Assembly (NCBI RefSeq): GCF_001562425.1
Contig: NZ_LOED01000010.1
Coordinates: 1 to 64,000 of the forward strand
Reading direction: 5' to 3'
Length of the DNA stretch: 64,000 bases
Source: Fervidicola ferrireducens
GTDB lineage: Bacteria; Bacillota; Thermosediminibacteria; Thermosediminibacterales; Thermosediminibacteraceae
Shown here: positions 25,713 through 34,485 of the stretch, one piece after another
How positions within the stretch are numbered: the first letter of the stretch is position 1
How the letters are laid out: every line of letters begins with the position of its first letter
The notes under the pieces: generated by a model
The model's database searches: none
Told to the model about the DNA's origin: nothing
Seen by the model: only the letters and a program-made list of their open reading frames with translations
Made by a program: the position numbers and the translations under genes

Positions 25713-26090
25713 TTGTTTTTGATAAAGGAGTTCAAATTTGACGCGGCCCACAACCTGGTGAGCTATAAGGGCAAGTGCGAAAAGCTTCACGGCCACACCT
25801 ACAGGCTGGTGGTGGTGCTGGATGGAGTTCCGGACCGGGAAGGAATGATAATGGATTTTTTGGAGCTGAAGGAGATTGTGAATGAAAAGGTATTGAAAAA
25901 ACTCGACCATTCCTACATAAACGACATTATAAAGCAGCCTTCAGCGGAGAACATAGCCGTTTGGGTGTGGGAGCAGCTTGAAAAAAGCGTGAGAAGGGAA
26001 AACTGTCGGCTTTACGAGGTGCAGGTCTGGGAGACCGCAACGAGTGGAGTCGTCTACAGGGGTGAAAGCCTTGAAGGACGTTCAAAGTGA
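25713..26090 (+). CDS. 6-pyruvoyl-tetrahydropterin synthase/QueD family, CExxHGH type
   Basis: 125 residues from a TTG. Zinc histidines are in FDAAHN and HGH, and the motif CEKLHGH holds both the cysteine of QueD enzymes (CxxxHGH) and the glutamate of PTPS-III enzymes (ExxHGH). PTPS-III makes 6-hydroxymethyl-dihydropterin and can replace FolB. The genes after it are folE2, folP and folK, with no folB, so a folate role, alone or along with queuosine synthesis, is plausible. Its end overlaps folE2. Confidence 0.85.
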   Translation: MFLIKEFKFDAAHNLVSYKGKCEKLHGHTYRLVVVLDGVPDREGMIMDFLELKEIVNEKVLKKLDHSYINDIIKQPSAENIAVWVWEQLEKSVRRENCRLYEVQVWETATSGVVYRGESLEGRSK

Positions 26091-26862
26091 AAGGGACGAA
26101 AGGCGGGTCCCTCTCAAAAAGGTCGGGGTAAAAAACATAGAGTGGCCGTTAAAGGTGCTGGACAAGGCTAGGGGCCATCAGTACACGGTTGCGAAGATAA
26201 GCCTTTCCGTCGATTTGAGGCATGACGTGCGGGGAACCCACATGAGCAGGTTCGTGGAAGTGTTAAACAACCTTGAAATGCTGAGCCCGGCTGCCCTTCT
26301 GGAAATTCTCTCCGAAATAAAGGAAAAGCTGCAGGCTGAAAAAAGTTACCTCAAGATGTGCTTTCCGTATTTTCTGTGGAAAGAATCGCCGGTTTCCCGG
26401 CTTTCCTCGCCCTTGAAAATACAAGCCCTGGTAGAGGCCGAAAGCGGCATTAAGTCCACCATAACCATGGGAGTGAAGGTTCCGGTGCATACCCTGTGTC
26501 CGTGTTCTAAGGAAATCAGCGAAAACGGGGCGCACAATCAGCGGGCGGTGGTGGAGATTTACGTTAGATCAAAAAAGATGATATGGTTTGAAGACCTTTC
26601 AGAAATAGCCGAAAAGAGCGCCAGCTGTCCCATATACACCCTCCTTAAAAGGCCCGATGAAAAGTTCGTGACGGAAATGGCGTACAGCAACGCAAAATTC
26701 GTGGAGGATGTGACTCGGGACGCGGCCTTGGAGCTGGAAAAGGACGAGAGGATAGAATGGTATAAAGTGCAGGTTACAAGTTTCGAGAGTATCCACAATC
26801 ACGATGCCTTTGCGTGCGTGGAAAAGGGGTGGCTGCACGGTGCTGATGGAGATTTCGCGTGA
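26071..26862 (+). CDS. folE2: GTP cyclohydrolase IB (FolE2)
   Basis: 263 residues from the TTG at 26071, which has AGGGGTG at the right distance and gives the family's usual N-terminus (xKDVQSERDERRVPLKKVGVKN). The conserved LCPCSKEIS holds the catalytic/metal cysteine, and the ENGAHNQR and E/H residues follow. FolE2 converts GTP to dihydroneopterin triphosphate for folate or queuosine. It overlaps the QueD-like gene before it and folP after it, so the three are coupled. Confidence 0.92.
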   Translation: MKDVQSERDERRVPLKKVGVKNIEWPLKVLDKARGHQYTVAKISLSVDLRHDVRGTHMSRFVEVLNNLEMLSPAALLEILSEIKEKLQAEKSYLKMCFPYFLWKESPVSRLSSPLKIQALVEAESGIKSTITMGVKVPVHTLCPCSKEISENGAHNQRAVVEIYVRSKKMIWFEDLSEIAEKSASCPIYTLLKRPDEKFVTEMAYSNAKFVEDVTRDAALELEKDERIEWYKVQVTSFESIHNHDAFACVEKGWLHGADGDFA

Positions 26863-28036
26863 GTATTTGAGAGCCGAAATGGAGAGGGTGGGGGCCCATC
26901 CCGCATCCTTTCCCATTTTCGAAAAGAAAGCGGATGTCATCTTGCTTAAAGTTTTCGGCGTGATATCGCCGGGGGCCAACGTAATAAAGCAGGAAATGCT
27001 GTCCCTCGGCGGGGATGCGGTGGTTCACAAAAACGCCGTGGACTGCAAGGTAGAAAGGTCGGACGTGATCTTGATGGGGACAAAAAAGCAGTATGAGGCT
27101 TTACTTAAAAAGCTGGATAGAGCGAATTACTTCGGCTTGCAGGAGGTTAGGAAAAAGCTGAAAGATTACCTCGAAAAGAAAAAGCCTGACCACGTCGAAA
27201 GCCCCTGGGGACGAAGGATAACTTTCGAGCGCACCCGGCTGATGGGTATAATAAACGTCACTCCGGACTCCTTTTTTGCAGGTTCGAGAAAGGAAGACTT
27301 AAAACAGGCCCTGCAGGCCGCTTCCGATATGATTGAAAACGGAGCCGACATCTTAGATATAGGCGGTCTTTCCACCCGTCCGGGTTCGGAGCCCGTAGGG
27401 GAGGAGGAAGAGTTAAAAAGAGTGGTTCCGGCCGTAAAGGCTATCCGGCAAGAGTTCCCGCAAATTCCCATATCCGTTGACACTTACAGGGCCAAAGTGG
27501 CGAAAGAGGCGCTGGACGCCGGTGCGGACATAATTAACGACATCAGCGGCCTGCAGTTTGACGAAAATCTGGTAAAGGTGGTGGCCGAATATAAGGCTCC
27601 CCTGGTGCTCATGCACATAAAAGGGACGCCCAAGGATATGCAGAAAAATCCCCATTACGACGATGTGGTGAGAGAAATAGCCGAATACTTTTGCGAGAGG
27701 ATGGAATTCGCCGTTTCTTCCGGAGTAAGACCCGAGAGCATCATCCTGGACCCCGGAATAGGTTTTGGGAAGAATTACGAGCACAACCTGGAAATCTTAA
27801 GCCGGCTGAAAGAGTTCAAGAGCTTCAAAAAGCCGCTGCTTATTGGGGCGTCGAGGAAGACCTTTATCGGGAAGGCTCTGGGGGATTTGCCTCCCGAAGA
27901 AAGGCTGGAAGGAACCCTTGCGGTTACGGCTTTATGCGCGTTAAGCGGCGTGGACATAGTGAGGGTGCACGACGTAAAGGAAAACCGGCGGGTCTTAGAC
28001 ATCGTGGAGGCGGTAAAATGCCGAGGGCGTTCATAG
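26840..28036 (+). CDS. folP: Dihydropteroate synthase with N-terminal extension
   Basis: 398 residues if started at the GTG at 26840 (AGGGGTGG upstream); the ATG at 26846 is an alternative. The DHPS barrel begins near residue 135 with LMGIINVTPDSFFAGS, then DILDIGGLSTRPGS, ISVDTYRAKVA, INDISGL, DPGIGFGKNYEHNLEIL and IGASRKTFIG. The first ~130 residues form an extension seen in a subset of clostridial and archaeal-type enzymes and of unknown use. It joins pABA to the pterin. It overlaps folK by 19 bases. Confidence 0.92.
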   Translation: MLMEISREYLRAEMERVGAHPASFPIFEKKADVILLKVFGVISPGANVIKQEMLSLGGDAVVHKNAVDCKVERSDVILMGTKKQYEALLKKLDRANYFGLQEVRKKLKDYLEKKKPDHVESPWGRRITFERTRLMGIINVTPDSFFAGSRKEDLKQALQAASDMIENGADILDIGGLSTRPGSEPVGEEEELKRVVPAVKAIRQEFPQIPISVDTYRAKVAKEALDAGADIINDISGLQFDENLVKVVAEYKAPLVLMHIKGTPKDMQKNPHYDDVVREIAEYFCERMEFAVSSGVRPESIILDPGIGFGKNYEHNLEILSRLKEFKSFKKPLLIGASRKTFIGKALGDLPPEERLEGTLAVTALCALSGVDIVRVHDVKENRRVLDIVEAVKCRGRS

Positions 28037-28476
28037 CCCTTGGGAGCAACCTGGGGGACAGGAAAAAGAACATCGCCGAAGCGGTGGAAAGGATGAGGCG
28101 GCGGGGCATAAAAATCATCAAGATGTCTTCAGTCATCGAAACGGAGCCTTATGGGTATAAAGAGCAGGAAAAATTTTTAAACGCCGCCTGCCTTGTGGAA
28201 ACCGAGCTTTCGCCCCTGGAACTTTTGGATGTGCTGCTTGATATAGAAAAGGAGATGGGGCGTGAAAGAAAAATTCGCTGGGGGCCCCGCAACATAGACC
28301 TCGACCTCATATTTTACGAGGACAGGGTAATAAGGGAAGAGCGCCTGGAGGTGCCCCATCCCGACGCCCACAATAGAACTTTCGTGATGGGCCCGATTGC
28401 CGAAATAGACCCCGATTTTGTCCATCCGGTATTGAAGAAAAAGGTGGGGGAGATATACAGGGAACTTGTAGAATAA
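28018..28476 (+). CDS. folK: 2-amino-4-hydroxy-6-hydroxymethyldihydropteridine pyrophosphokinase
   Basis: 152 residues from the ATG at 28018 (GGAGG upstream), a normal HPPK length. The signature ALGSNLGDRKKNI opens the protein; pterin and ATP sites are in SSVIETEPYG, RWGPRNIDLDLIFY and VPHPDAHNR. It pyrophosphorylates 6-hydroxymethyl-dihydropterin for FolP. It is the last gene of the folate block. Confidence 0.95.
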   Translation: MPRAFIALGSNLGDRKKNIAEAVERMRRRGIKIIKMSSVIETEPYGYKEQEKFLNAACLVETELSPLELLDVLLDIEKEMGRERKIRWGPRNIDLDLIFYEDRVIREERLEVPHPDAHNRTFVMGPIAEIDPDFVHPVLKKKVGEIYRELVE

Positions 28477-28552
28477 ACCTGTTTACAAACCCATGCCGGA
28501 TTGATAAGCTTTTTTTAAGAGAAATGTTTTTAAGAAAGAAGCTGATAATTTG

Positions 28553-29488
28553 ATGGGGCGAGGAGACAATCGGGGTCTTTTGTTGTTATTTGTTTTGACG
28601 GCGATTTTCGGCCTGGTATTCGGCACCGCATTGGCTTTTTATACCAACGGACATCTTTCTCAAGTGGAGAAAGAAGTGTACGGTTCCGAACCCGGCGGAG
28701 GGGAAGTTGTGCCCGGTGGCGAAAATTTATATCGGGGAAACGGAGATTACACGGGAGAATTAAATAATCTGCTGGCAAAGAGACTTCTCGGAAAGAAAGT
28801 ATCCCCAGTAGGTGGGGTCAAAAAAGGAAAGGTGGCATATCTTACCTTTGATGACGGGCCCAGTTCTAATACTCCGGAGATACTGGAAATACTAAGGCAG
28901 TACAACGTTAAGGCCACCTTTTTTGTGAACGGATGGAAAAAAAAGAATTTTGAACAAATGCTGAGGATGATTCACGAAGAAGGTCATGCCCTGGGGAACC
29001 ATACCTACAGCCACCGATACGAGATAATCTATTCTTCGGTGGAAAACTTCATGGCGGACCTTAAAAAGCAGGAGGAAATGATTTACGAGGCAACGGGCGT
29101 GAGGCCCAAAATAATCCGCTTTCCCGGCGGTTCCGACAACCTGGTTAGCAGGAGGTTTGGCGGAAAGGATATAATGGAAAAAATCGCCGAGCGGCTTAAA
29201 AAAGAGGGTTACGTCTATATAGACTGGAACGCTTCTGCAGGCGATGCTTTAAAGCCTCCTCTTTCTAAAGCACAGATGATGGAAGCTGTCCGGCGGACGA
29301 CGAAAGGGAAAAACCCGGTGGTGCTTTTGATGCACGACCTGGATTCCAAAAGGAGCACCCTGGAAATACTGCCATGGATAATAGAGTATCTGAAGGGTGA
29401 AGGTTACGAATTTGGGACTATAAGGGACGGGATAGACGGACTTAAGAGGGTAAACAGAACTAATTTTTGGAAGAAAGGAGGAAAATAA
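28553..29488 (+). CDS. Membrane-anchored polysaccharide deacetylase
   Basis: 311 residues. A single N-terminal transmembrane segment (LLLLFVLTAIFGLVFGTALAF) is followed by a linker and a NodB domain from about residue 95: YLTFDDGPSSNTPEIL (metal aspartates), HEEGHALGNHTYSHR (zinc histidines), IRFPGGSDN and LLMHDLDS. It likely deacetylates peptidoglycan outside the membrane. The ATG at 28553 is preferred; a TTG lies one codon before. Its stop overlaps the degV start. Confidence 0.88.
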   Translation: MGRGDNRGLLLLFVLTAIFGLVFGTALAFYTNGHLSQVEKEVYGSEPGGGEVVPGGENLYRGNGDYTGELNNLLAKRLLGKKVSPVGGVKKGKVAYLTFDDGPSSNTPEILEILRQYNVKATFFVNGWKKKNFEQMLRMIHEEGHALGNHTYSHRYEIIYSSVENFMADLKKQEEMIYEATGVRPKIIRFPGGSDNLVSRRFGGKDIMEKIAERLKKEGYVYIDWNASAGDALKPPLSKAQMMEAVRRTTKGKNPVVLLMHDLDSKRSTLEILPWIIEYLKGEGYEFGTIRDGIDGLKRVNRTNFWKKGGK

Positions 29489-30336
29489 TGGCAAGCAGCG
29501 TGATAATAACCGACAGTTCCTGCGATTTTCCGGAAGGGGCTTTAAAAGACCTGCCGGTTAAAGTTCTTGAAATGCCGGTGGCGTTGAAGGACGACCCAAA
29601 GAAGGATATTTCCCATCTTGACATCAAGGAGTTTTACGATTTAATGCGAAAGGGTAAGATATTGCCCACCACTTCCCAGGTAAATGCGGCAAGGTTCATG
29701 GACTGCTTTAAGGAATGTTTGGAACAAGGCAAGACTCCCATAGTTATAGGCCTTTCTTCGAAACTCACGAAAAGCTACGAAGCTGCACTGGTGGCTAAAA
29801 GCAACATGCCGGAACCTGATAAAGTGATAGTCATTGATTCAAAGTGCGCCAGCCTCGGTCTTGGATTGGTTGTAATGAAGGCGGCCAGGATGGCCATCGA
29901 AGGTCATCCACCAGAAGAGATTGCAAAGGCTGCCGAATCTTATGCCCACCGGTTGGAACACATATTTACGGTGGATTCCCTTGAACACCTCAAGAGAGGA
30001 GGCAGGCTTTCTACCGCCCAGGCCTTCGTCGGAGGACTTTTGAACATAAAACCGGTCTTACATTTTGTAGACGGGGGTATCGAGCCCCTTGAAAAAGTGA
30101 GGGGGAAAAGAAACGCTCTAAAGAGGATGCTGGATATAATGGGGGAAAGAGCTAAAAACCTGGAAGACCAGGTAGTGGGGATAAGCCACGCCGACGACGA
30201 AGAAGGGGCAAGGGAACTCGAAAGGGAGATAAGGCAAAGATTTAATCCCAAAGATGTCGTGATTTCCTGGATCGGGCCCGTGATAGGGGCCCACGCGGGG
30301 CCGGGGACGCTGGCCCTGTTTTTCGAAAGGGCGTAA
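29488..30336 (+). CDS. DegV family fatty-acid-binding protein
   Basis: 282 residues from the ATG at 29488 (GAAAGGAGG upstream; TAATG overlap with the gene before). Two-domain DegV fold: IITDSSCDFP at the start, KILPTTSQVNAARF, IGLSSKLTKSYEAA, VIDSKCASLGLG and the C-terminal IGPVIGAHAGPGTLALFF. In Firmicutes the family (FakB) presents fatty acids to FakA kinase. No fakA is seen near, so its partner is elsewhere. Confidence 0.9.
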   Translation: MASSVIITDSSCDFPEGALKDLPVKVLEMPVALKDDPKKDISHLDIKEFYDLMRKGKILPTTSQVNAARFMDCFKECLEQGKTPIVIGLSSKLTKSYEAALVAKSNMPEPDKVIVIDSKCASLGLGLVVMKAARMAIEGHPPEEIAKAAESYAHRLEHIFTVDSLEHLKRGGRLSTAQAFVGGLLNIKPVLHFVDGGIEPLEKVRGKRNALKRMLDIMGERAKNLEDQVVGISHADDEEGARELEREIRQRFNPKDVVISWIGPVIGAHAGPGTLALFFERA

Positions 30337-30366
30337 AAAATCCGCCCCCATAAGGGGCGGATTTTT
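30336..30366. terminator. Bidirectional terminator between degV and the DUF438 gene
   Basis: AAAAATCCGCCCC pairs with GGGGCGGATTTTT over a CATAA-type loop, with A/T flanks giving a T run on both strands. Confidence 0.9.
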
Positions 30367-31594
30367 ATTCCTCCAAAAGCCTTTTTTCGCCCTGAAGCTC
30401 CTTTATGCGTCCTATTTCTTGGGTTACTTCGAGAGTTCCAACGTAATTTTTTTCTTCGTCCCTCACGGCAAAATACCGGATGTAAATTAATTTGCCCTTC
30501 AAATTTATCCAGAATTCCTCTACGTCTTTTTTGCCTTCTTTGAAGTTTTTCAGGATTTTTTCGACGACGGGGTAACTTGCCGGCGGATGGCAGTTTTGAA
30601 CTTTTCTGCCGATGACGGTTTTGGGCCTAGTAAATATTCTGTCTTTTGTTGCGGAAAAATATCTTACGGTGTCGTTCTTGTCCACAAAAGTAATGTCCAC
30701 GGGAAGGTGGTTGAAGATTAATTCGATTTCCTTCGGAGTAAGCATTCCGGTGGGGAATTTTATGAATCCCTTGGTGGTATCATCGGCGATGGCTTCTCCC
30801 GCTTTTTCCAGGTCTACCCTTGCAGGCTTCCACTCAGCCTCGGGTTCCACCAGGCAGTAGCCTATTTCATCTTCGGATTTGTAAATTTGATACCATTCGT
30901 CTTCGGTGAGTTTCTGCTCGGCGGTGGGGAGGAGGATCTTTTCCTCTTTGAATATCATTTCCTTGATTTTAGTGGCAAGCTCCATTGTTTTCTCCACCAC
31001 TTGACCTTTAGCCCCGGAACTGTAATTATACAGCATGTCCCTCAGCCGTCTGAGGTCTTCCCTTATTTCGTCATCAACGCCCCACATTACCTTGGAAGGT
31101 CCGTATATGCCGTATTTTTCAAGATAGGGGAAAAGGAGTTCCTCTTTTCTCTTGTAATGTTTTTCCACGTCAAAAAGAAGGTTCACCTTTTCCAAAAGCT
31201 TCAGTGCTGTATTTTTCTCTGCGTCAGGCTGAGAATTTTTTAGCTCTTCGAGAAGCGGATTTATCTCCTTTTCTATCAATTCCTCTATGGCCCGGTTTTC
31301 TTTAAAGAAGGTATTGAGCGGGTGGCCTGGGATGGCTTTAGGTTCGGGCTTTTGCTCCAATGCTTCCTTAAATATGGCAGCATGGACGTCGCAGAGCCTC
31401 TGGACCTCTTCCACGGGCATACCCTCCTGGATGAGGGCCTGTTCCATGGCGGACACTTCTTCGGCGGAGACGTCCTTTATGATTTCCCTGAACCTTTGCT
31501 TTACCTCGTCCACGCTCTTTCCCCGGTGAAGGTCCATGATGAGTTCTTTGAGCGCTTTCATCCTGAACTCTCGATTCTGGATGAGTTCTGACAT
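30365..31594 (-). CDS. DUF438-hemerythrin-PAS protein
   Basis: 409 residues. An N-terminal DUF438 helical domain (about 1-85) leads to a hemerythrin-like bundle (about 90-240; HPLNTFFKENRAIEELIE, EKHYKRKEELLFPYLE, KEEKILLPTAE, which supply His/Glu iron ligands) and a PAS domain (about 290-400; NLPVD and VIGRKVQNCHPPASYP). The layout suggests a cytoplasmic di-iron sensor or scavenger of oxygen or NO. It is 12 bases after the cupin gene. Confidence 0.88.
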   Translation of the reverse strand: MSELIQNREFRMKALKELIMDLHRGKSVDEVKQRFREIIKDVSAEEVSAMEQALIQEGMPVEEVQRLCDVHAAIFKEALEQKPEPKAIPGHPLNTFFKENRAIEELIEKEINPLLEELKNSQPDAEKNTALKLLEKVNLLFDVEKHYKRKEELLFPYLEKYGIYGPSKVMWGVDDEIREDLRRLRDMLYNYSSGAKGQVVEKTMELATKIKEMIFKEEKILLPTAEQKLTEDEWYQIYKSEDEIGYCLVEPEAEWKPARVDLEKAGEAIADDTTKGFIKFPTGMLTPKEIELIFNHLPVDITFVDKNDTVRYFSATKDRIFTRPKTVIGRKVQNCHPPASYPVVEKILKNFKEGKKDVEEFWINLKGKLIYIRYFAVRDEEKNYVGTLEVTQEIGRIKELQGEKRLLEE

Positions 31595-31606
31595 AATAAA
31601 ACCTCC

Positions 31607-31954
31607 TTAAGGCTGGAATACCACGACGAGGAGCATCTTGAATCTTTCCACCGCATAAAGGGCGTGAGGGATACCTGCGGGCATCACTATCATCTGGCCG
31701 GCTTTTAGACGAAATTTTTCCTGGCCTATAGTTATTTCCGCTTCTCCGTCTAGAATCTGAACTAACGCATCTCCCGGCGAGGAATGGGCGCTGATTTCTT
31801 CGCCTTTGTCAAAAGAGAAAATCGTTACGCTCAAGTTTTTTCCCTGTGCAAGGGTTCGGCTTTCCACCCTGCCTTCTCTGTATTCTACTAGGTCAACTAT
31901 GTTGCAAATTTCCGAGTGAGGTATGTTCCTGATAAATTTTCCGGTTTTCTCCAT
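31607..31954 (-). CDS. Small cupin-domain protein
   Basis: 115 residues forming one cupin barrel: KGEEISAHSSPGDALVQILDGEAEITI, with the first metal motif (the usual second His is Ser here), and MPAGIPHALYAVERFKML with the second His. Such small cupins bind a metal and often protect against or sense reactive species. It is cotranscribed with the hemerythrin-PAS protein, and an operator-like inverted repeat lies 41 bases upstream of its start. Confidence 0.82.
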   Translation of the reverse strand: MEKTGKFIRNIPHSEICNIVDLVEYREGRVESRTLAQGKNLSVTIFSFDKGEEISAHSSPGDALVQILDGEAEITIGQEKFRLKAGQMIVMPAGIPHALYAVERFKMLLVVVFQP

Positions 31955-31994
31955 AGAATCACCCCCAAAAAAATTTCTAATGTTGTGCTTTTCT

Positions 31995-32021
31995 ATATTT
32001 TATCATTTTGTGATAAAATAT
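31995..32021. promoter_or_regulatory. Perfect 11-base inverted repeat between divergent cupin and Uma2 genes
   Basis: ATATTTTATCA (31995-32005) and TGATAAAATAT (32011-32021) are exact inverted arms around TTTTG. The arrangement resembles CRP/FNR-family operators. It could control the cupin/DUF438 operon, the Uma2 gene, or both. No cognate regulator gene is adjacent. Confidence 0.6.
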
Positions 32022-32054
32022 GTATGACGTTAATCACATTTAAGAGGTGTTTTT

Positions 32055-32633
32055 ATGAAATCCGAAAGCACAAAGAAAGACAAATATACTTACAAGGATT
32101 ATTTATCCTGGACCGATGATGGAAGATGGCAATTGATAGAGGGTATTGCTTACGACATGAGTCCTTCGCCATCTGTACAACATCAAAGAGTACTTAGAAA
32201 GTTGTTGGTGAGGTTTGATCTTTTCCTTGAAGGCAAGCAGTGCGAAGTATTCAGTGCACCTTTCGATGTAAGGCTGCCCGAAGGAGATGAGAAAGACGAG
32301 GATGTAAAAACCGTAGTGCAGCCCGATATCCTTGTAGTATGTGACGAATCCAAGCTGGATAAAAGAGGATGTAAGGGGCCCCCTGACTTGATAGTGGAAA
32401 TAGTATCGAGTTCATCCGCATCGATGGATTACATAAAGAAGCTTAATTTGTATGAAAGGCACGGTGTGAAGGAATACTGGATAGTTAATCCCGAAAATAA
32501 GACCGCAATGATTTACAGGCTCAACGAGAGGAAGGAATATGAAGCACCGGAAATTCACTCGGATGGAGATGTAATTGAGTCTAAAGTTTTAGAAGGATTT
32601 TTTGTGAATTTAAGAGAGATATTTGAGGAATAG
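32055..32633 (+). CDS. Uma2 family (DUF820) restriction-endonuclease-fold protein
   Basis: 192 residues. The PD-(D/E)xK-like core of Uma2 is visible: YLSWTDDGRWQLIEGIAYDM, VVQPDILVVCD, PPDLIVEIVSSSSASMDYIKKL and GVKEYWIVNPENKTAMIY. These proteins are widespread, often in many copies, and have no clear role; some act as nucleases or accompany mobile elements. No repeat or transposon flanks this copy. The ATG follows AAGAGGTG. Confidence 0.88.
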   Translation: MKSESTKKDKYTYKDYLSWTDDGRWQLIEGIAYDMSPSPSVQHQRVLRKLLVRFDLFLEGKQCEVFSAPFDVRLPEGDEKDEDVKTVVQPDILVVCDESKLDKRGCKGPPDLIVEIVSSSSASMDYIKKLNLYERHGVKEYWIVNPENKTAMIYRLNERKEYEAPEIHSDGDVIESKVLEGFFVNLREIFEE

Positions 32634-32679
32634 CAATTAATTTTTAATAAAATCTTAGCGGGAAAGGGGATTTTCGAAG

Positions 32680-33186
32680 TTGATTCAGGAATTCAAAGGT
32701 AAAAAACCCAACATCCACAAAAGCTGTTTTATTGCTCCGACCGCCGATGTCATTGGGGACGTTACTATCGGAGAGAATTCAAGCGTGTGGCACAGGGCTG
32801 TCATAAGGGGGGACATAAACGGCATAAAGATAGGGGCAAATTCCAATATTCAGGATGGCACAGTAATCCACGTCACGGAAACGCATCCGGTCACGGTAGG
32901 GGATAACGTAACCGTGGGCCACAGCGCCGTTTTGCACGGCTGCACGGTCAAGGACAACGCCCTAATAGGCATGGGAGCCATAGTACTCGACGGTGCGGTA
33001 ATAGGCGAAGGGGCACTGGTGGGTGCCGGCTCTTTGGTGCCCGAGGGGAAGGAGATTCCGCCTAACTGTCTTGCTTTAGGGGTTCCGGCGAAGGTTATTA
33101 GAGAGCTTACTAAAGAACAGTTAGAAGCCATAAAAAAGAACGCCGAAGAGTACGTAAGGCTTGCAAAAAACTATATGGAAAGTTAG
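32680..33186 (+). CDS. Gamma-class carbonic anhydrase-family hexapeptide protein
   Basis: 168 residues from a TTG. A left-handed beta helix is shown by repeated hexapeptides (IGDVTIGENSSVW, IGANSNIQDGTVIHV). Zinc histidines lie in VIHVTE and GHSAVLHGC. The protein resembles YrdA/PaaY/CamH types; actual CO2 hydration is not certain. It stands alone before a terminator. Confidence 0.88.
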   Translation: MIQEFKGKKPNIHKSCFIAPTADVIGDVTIGENSSVWHRAVIRGDINGIKIGANSNIQDGTVIHVTETHPVTVGDNVTVGHSAVLHGCTVKDNALIGMGAIVLDGAVIGEGALVGAGSLVPEGKEIPPNCLALGVPAKVIRELTKEQLEAIKKNAEEYVRLAKNYMES

Positions 33187-33202
33187 TCGTTTATGGTTTC
33201 TT

Positions 33203-33230
33203 GGACCGGCACAAGCCGGCCTTTTTTATT
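33203..33230 (+). terminator. Intrinsic terminator after the carbonic anhydrase-like gene
   Basis: ACCGGC (33205-33210) pairs with GCCGGC (33215-33220) over ACAA-type loop, then CTTTTTTATTTT. Confidence 0.85.
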
Positions 33231-33235
33231 TTCAC

Positions 33236-33288
33236 TTGACAAACTGTACAGAAAATTATAAAATATCAATGGTCAGATGTCAGACATC
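33236..33288 (+). promoter_or_regulatory. Promoter and palindromic operator of the nucleoside operon
   Basis: TTGACA (33236-33241) and TAAAAT (33259-33264) are 17 bases apart. Just downstream lies GATGTCAGACATC (33276-33288), an exact palindrome at the expected start of transcription. The GntR-family protein encoded in the same operon is the obvious candidate to bind it. Confidence 0.72.
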
Positions 33289-33374
33289 ATGAAAGTGAAG
33301 GGGGCTTGATAGGTTAAAAATACAAAGGTTTTATCGAACGTCAAACTATACAATTCCTTTTGGGAGGGGTTTTA

Positions 33375-34478
33375 ATGAACGGCCGAAAGATTTTAGCAAT
33401 AGCCCTTGTGCTGGTGCTTATGGCGGCCGTACTGGCGGGTTGCTCCGGTAATAAAGGCCAGCAGCAACAAAACCAGCAGGGGCAACAACCGTCCGGTGAA
33501 GAGAAACTGAAGGTCGGGCTCGTCTTTGATGTGGGCGGACGCGGAGACCTTTCCTTCAACGACAGTGCCTACGCCGGGCTGGAAAGGGCGGCAAAGGACT
33601 TTGCCGACAAGATCGAAGTGGAATACAGGGAGCCCTCGGCGGGCGGTCAGGACCGGGAGCAGCTCCTGAGGCTCCTTGCGGAAAACGGCTTTGACCTGAT
33701 CTTCGGCGTGGGATTTCTTTTTACAGAACACATCCAGAAAGTGTCCCAGGAATTTCCGGATGTAAAATTCGCCCTTATCGACGGCGCGATTGACGGCCTT
33801 GACGAGAATTCCAACGTGGCGTGCCTACTCTTTAAAGAGCATGAGGGATCCTTCCTTGTAGGAGCCGCAGCGGCGATGAAGTCCAAAACCGGCAAGATCG
33901 GGTTTGTGGGCGGCATGAAGTCGCCTCTTATTGAGAGGTTTGAAGTGGGCTACATGGCAGGTGCCAAGTACGTCAATCCGAATATTGAAATTTATTCCGA
34001 TTACATAGGAACTACAGGAGACGCTTTTAAAGATCCGGTGAAAGGCAAGGAGTTGGCCCTCAATCAGTTTAAGAAAGGCGCCGACGTGGTATACCATGCA
34101 TCGGGAGCTTCGGGTGTGGGCGTTATAGAAGCTGCTGCAGCCGAGAAGAAATTTGCTATAGGGGTAGATTCCGACCAGTCTCTGAGTGCCACTGAAGAGC
34201 AAAGACCGTATATACTTACCAGCATGCTTAAGAGGGTTGACGTAGCAGTATATGAGACCATCAAGTCTATGGTGGAAGGTAACTTCAAGGGCGGGTACAA
34301 GGTGTTTGGCCTTGCTGAGGATGGTGTAGGCTATGCGGAGAATGATTACAACAAAGAGCTCATAGCCGACATTAAGCCCAAATTGGAGGAAATAAAGGAG
34401 AAAATAATAAAAGGTGAAATCAAGGTGCCGGTAGACAAAACTGAGTACAATGAATTTCTGAAGAGTAACTTTAAATAA
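33375..34478 (+). CDS. bmpA: BMP-family nucleoside-binding lipoprotein
   Basis: 367 residues from the ATG at 33375 (GGGAGGGG upstream). The lipoprotein signal ends in LAGCSG (lipobox Cys). A Gln-rich linker follows, then the BMP/PnrA fold: VGLVFDVGGRGDLSFNDSAY, FGVGFLFTEHI, VGFVGGMKSP and YHASGASGVGV. BmpA/PnrA-type proteins bind purine nucleosides. The ABC transporter and nucleoside salvage genes downstream agree with that. Confidence 0.92.
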   Translation: MNGRKILAIALVLVLMAAVLAGCSGNKGQQQQNQQGQQPSGEEKLKVGLVFDVGGRGDLSFNDSAYAGLERAAKDFADKIEVEYREPSAGGQDREQLLRLLAENGFDLIFGVGFLFTEHIQKVSQEFPDVKFALIDGAIDGLDENSNVACLLFKEHEGSFLVGAAAAMKSKTGKIGFVGGMKSPLIERFEVGYMAGAKYVNPNIEIYSDYIGTTGDAFKDPVKGKELALNQFKKGADVVYHASGASGVGVIEAAAAEKKFAIGVDSDQSLSATEEQRPYILTSMLKRVDVAVYETIKSMVEGNFKGGYKVFGLAEDGVGYAENDYNKELIADIKPKLEEIKEKIIKGEIKVPVDKTEYNEFLKSNFK

Positions 34479-34485
34479 TAGCCGC

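Noticed and set aside
27691-28017. Upstream extension of folK in the same frame
   Set aside because: That part overlaps folP out of frame; the ATG at 28018 has a good binding site and gives the normal HPPK N-terminus.
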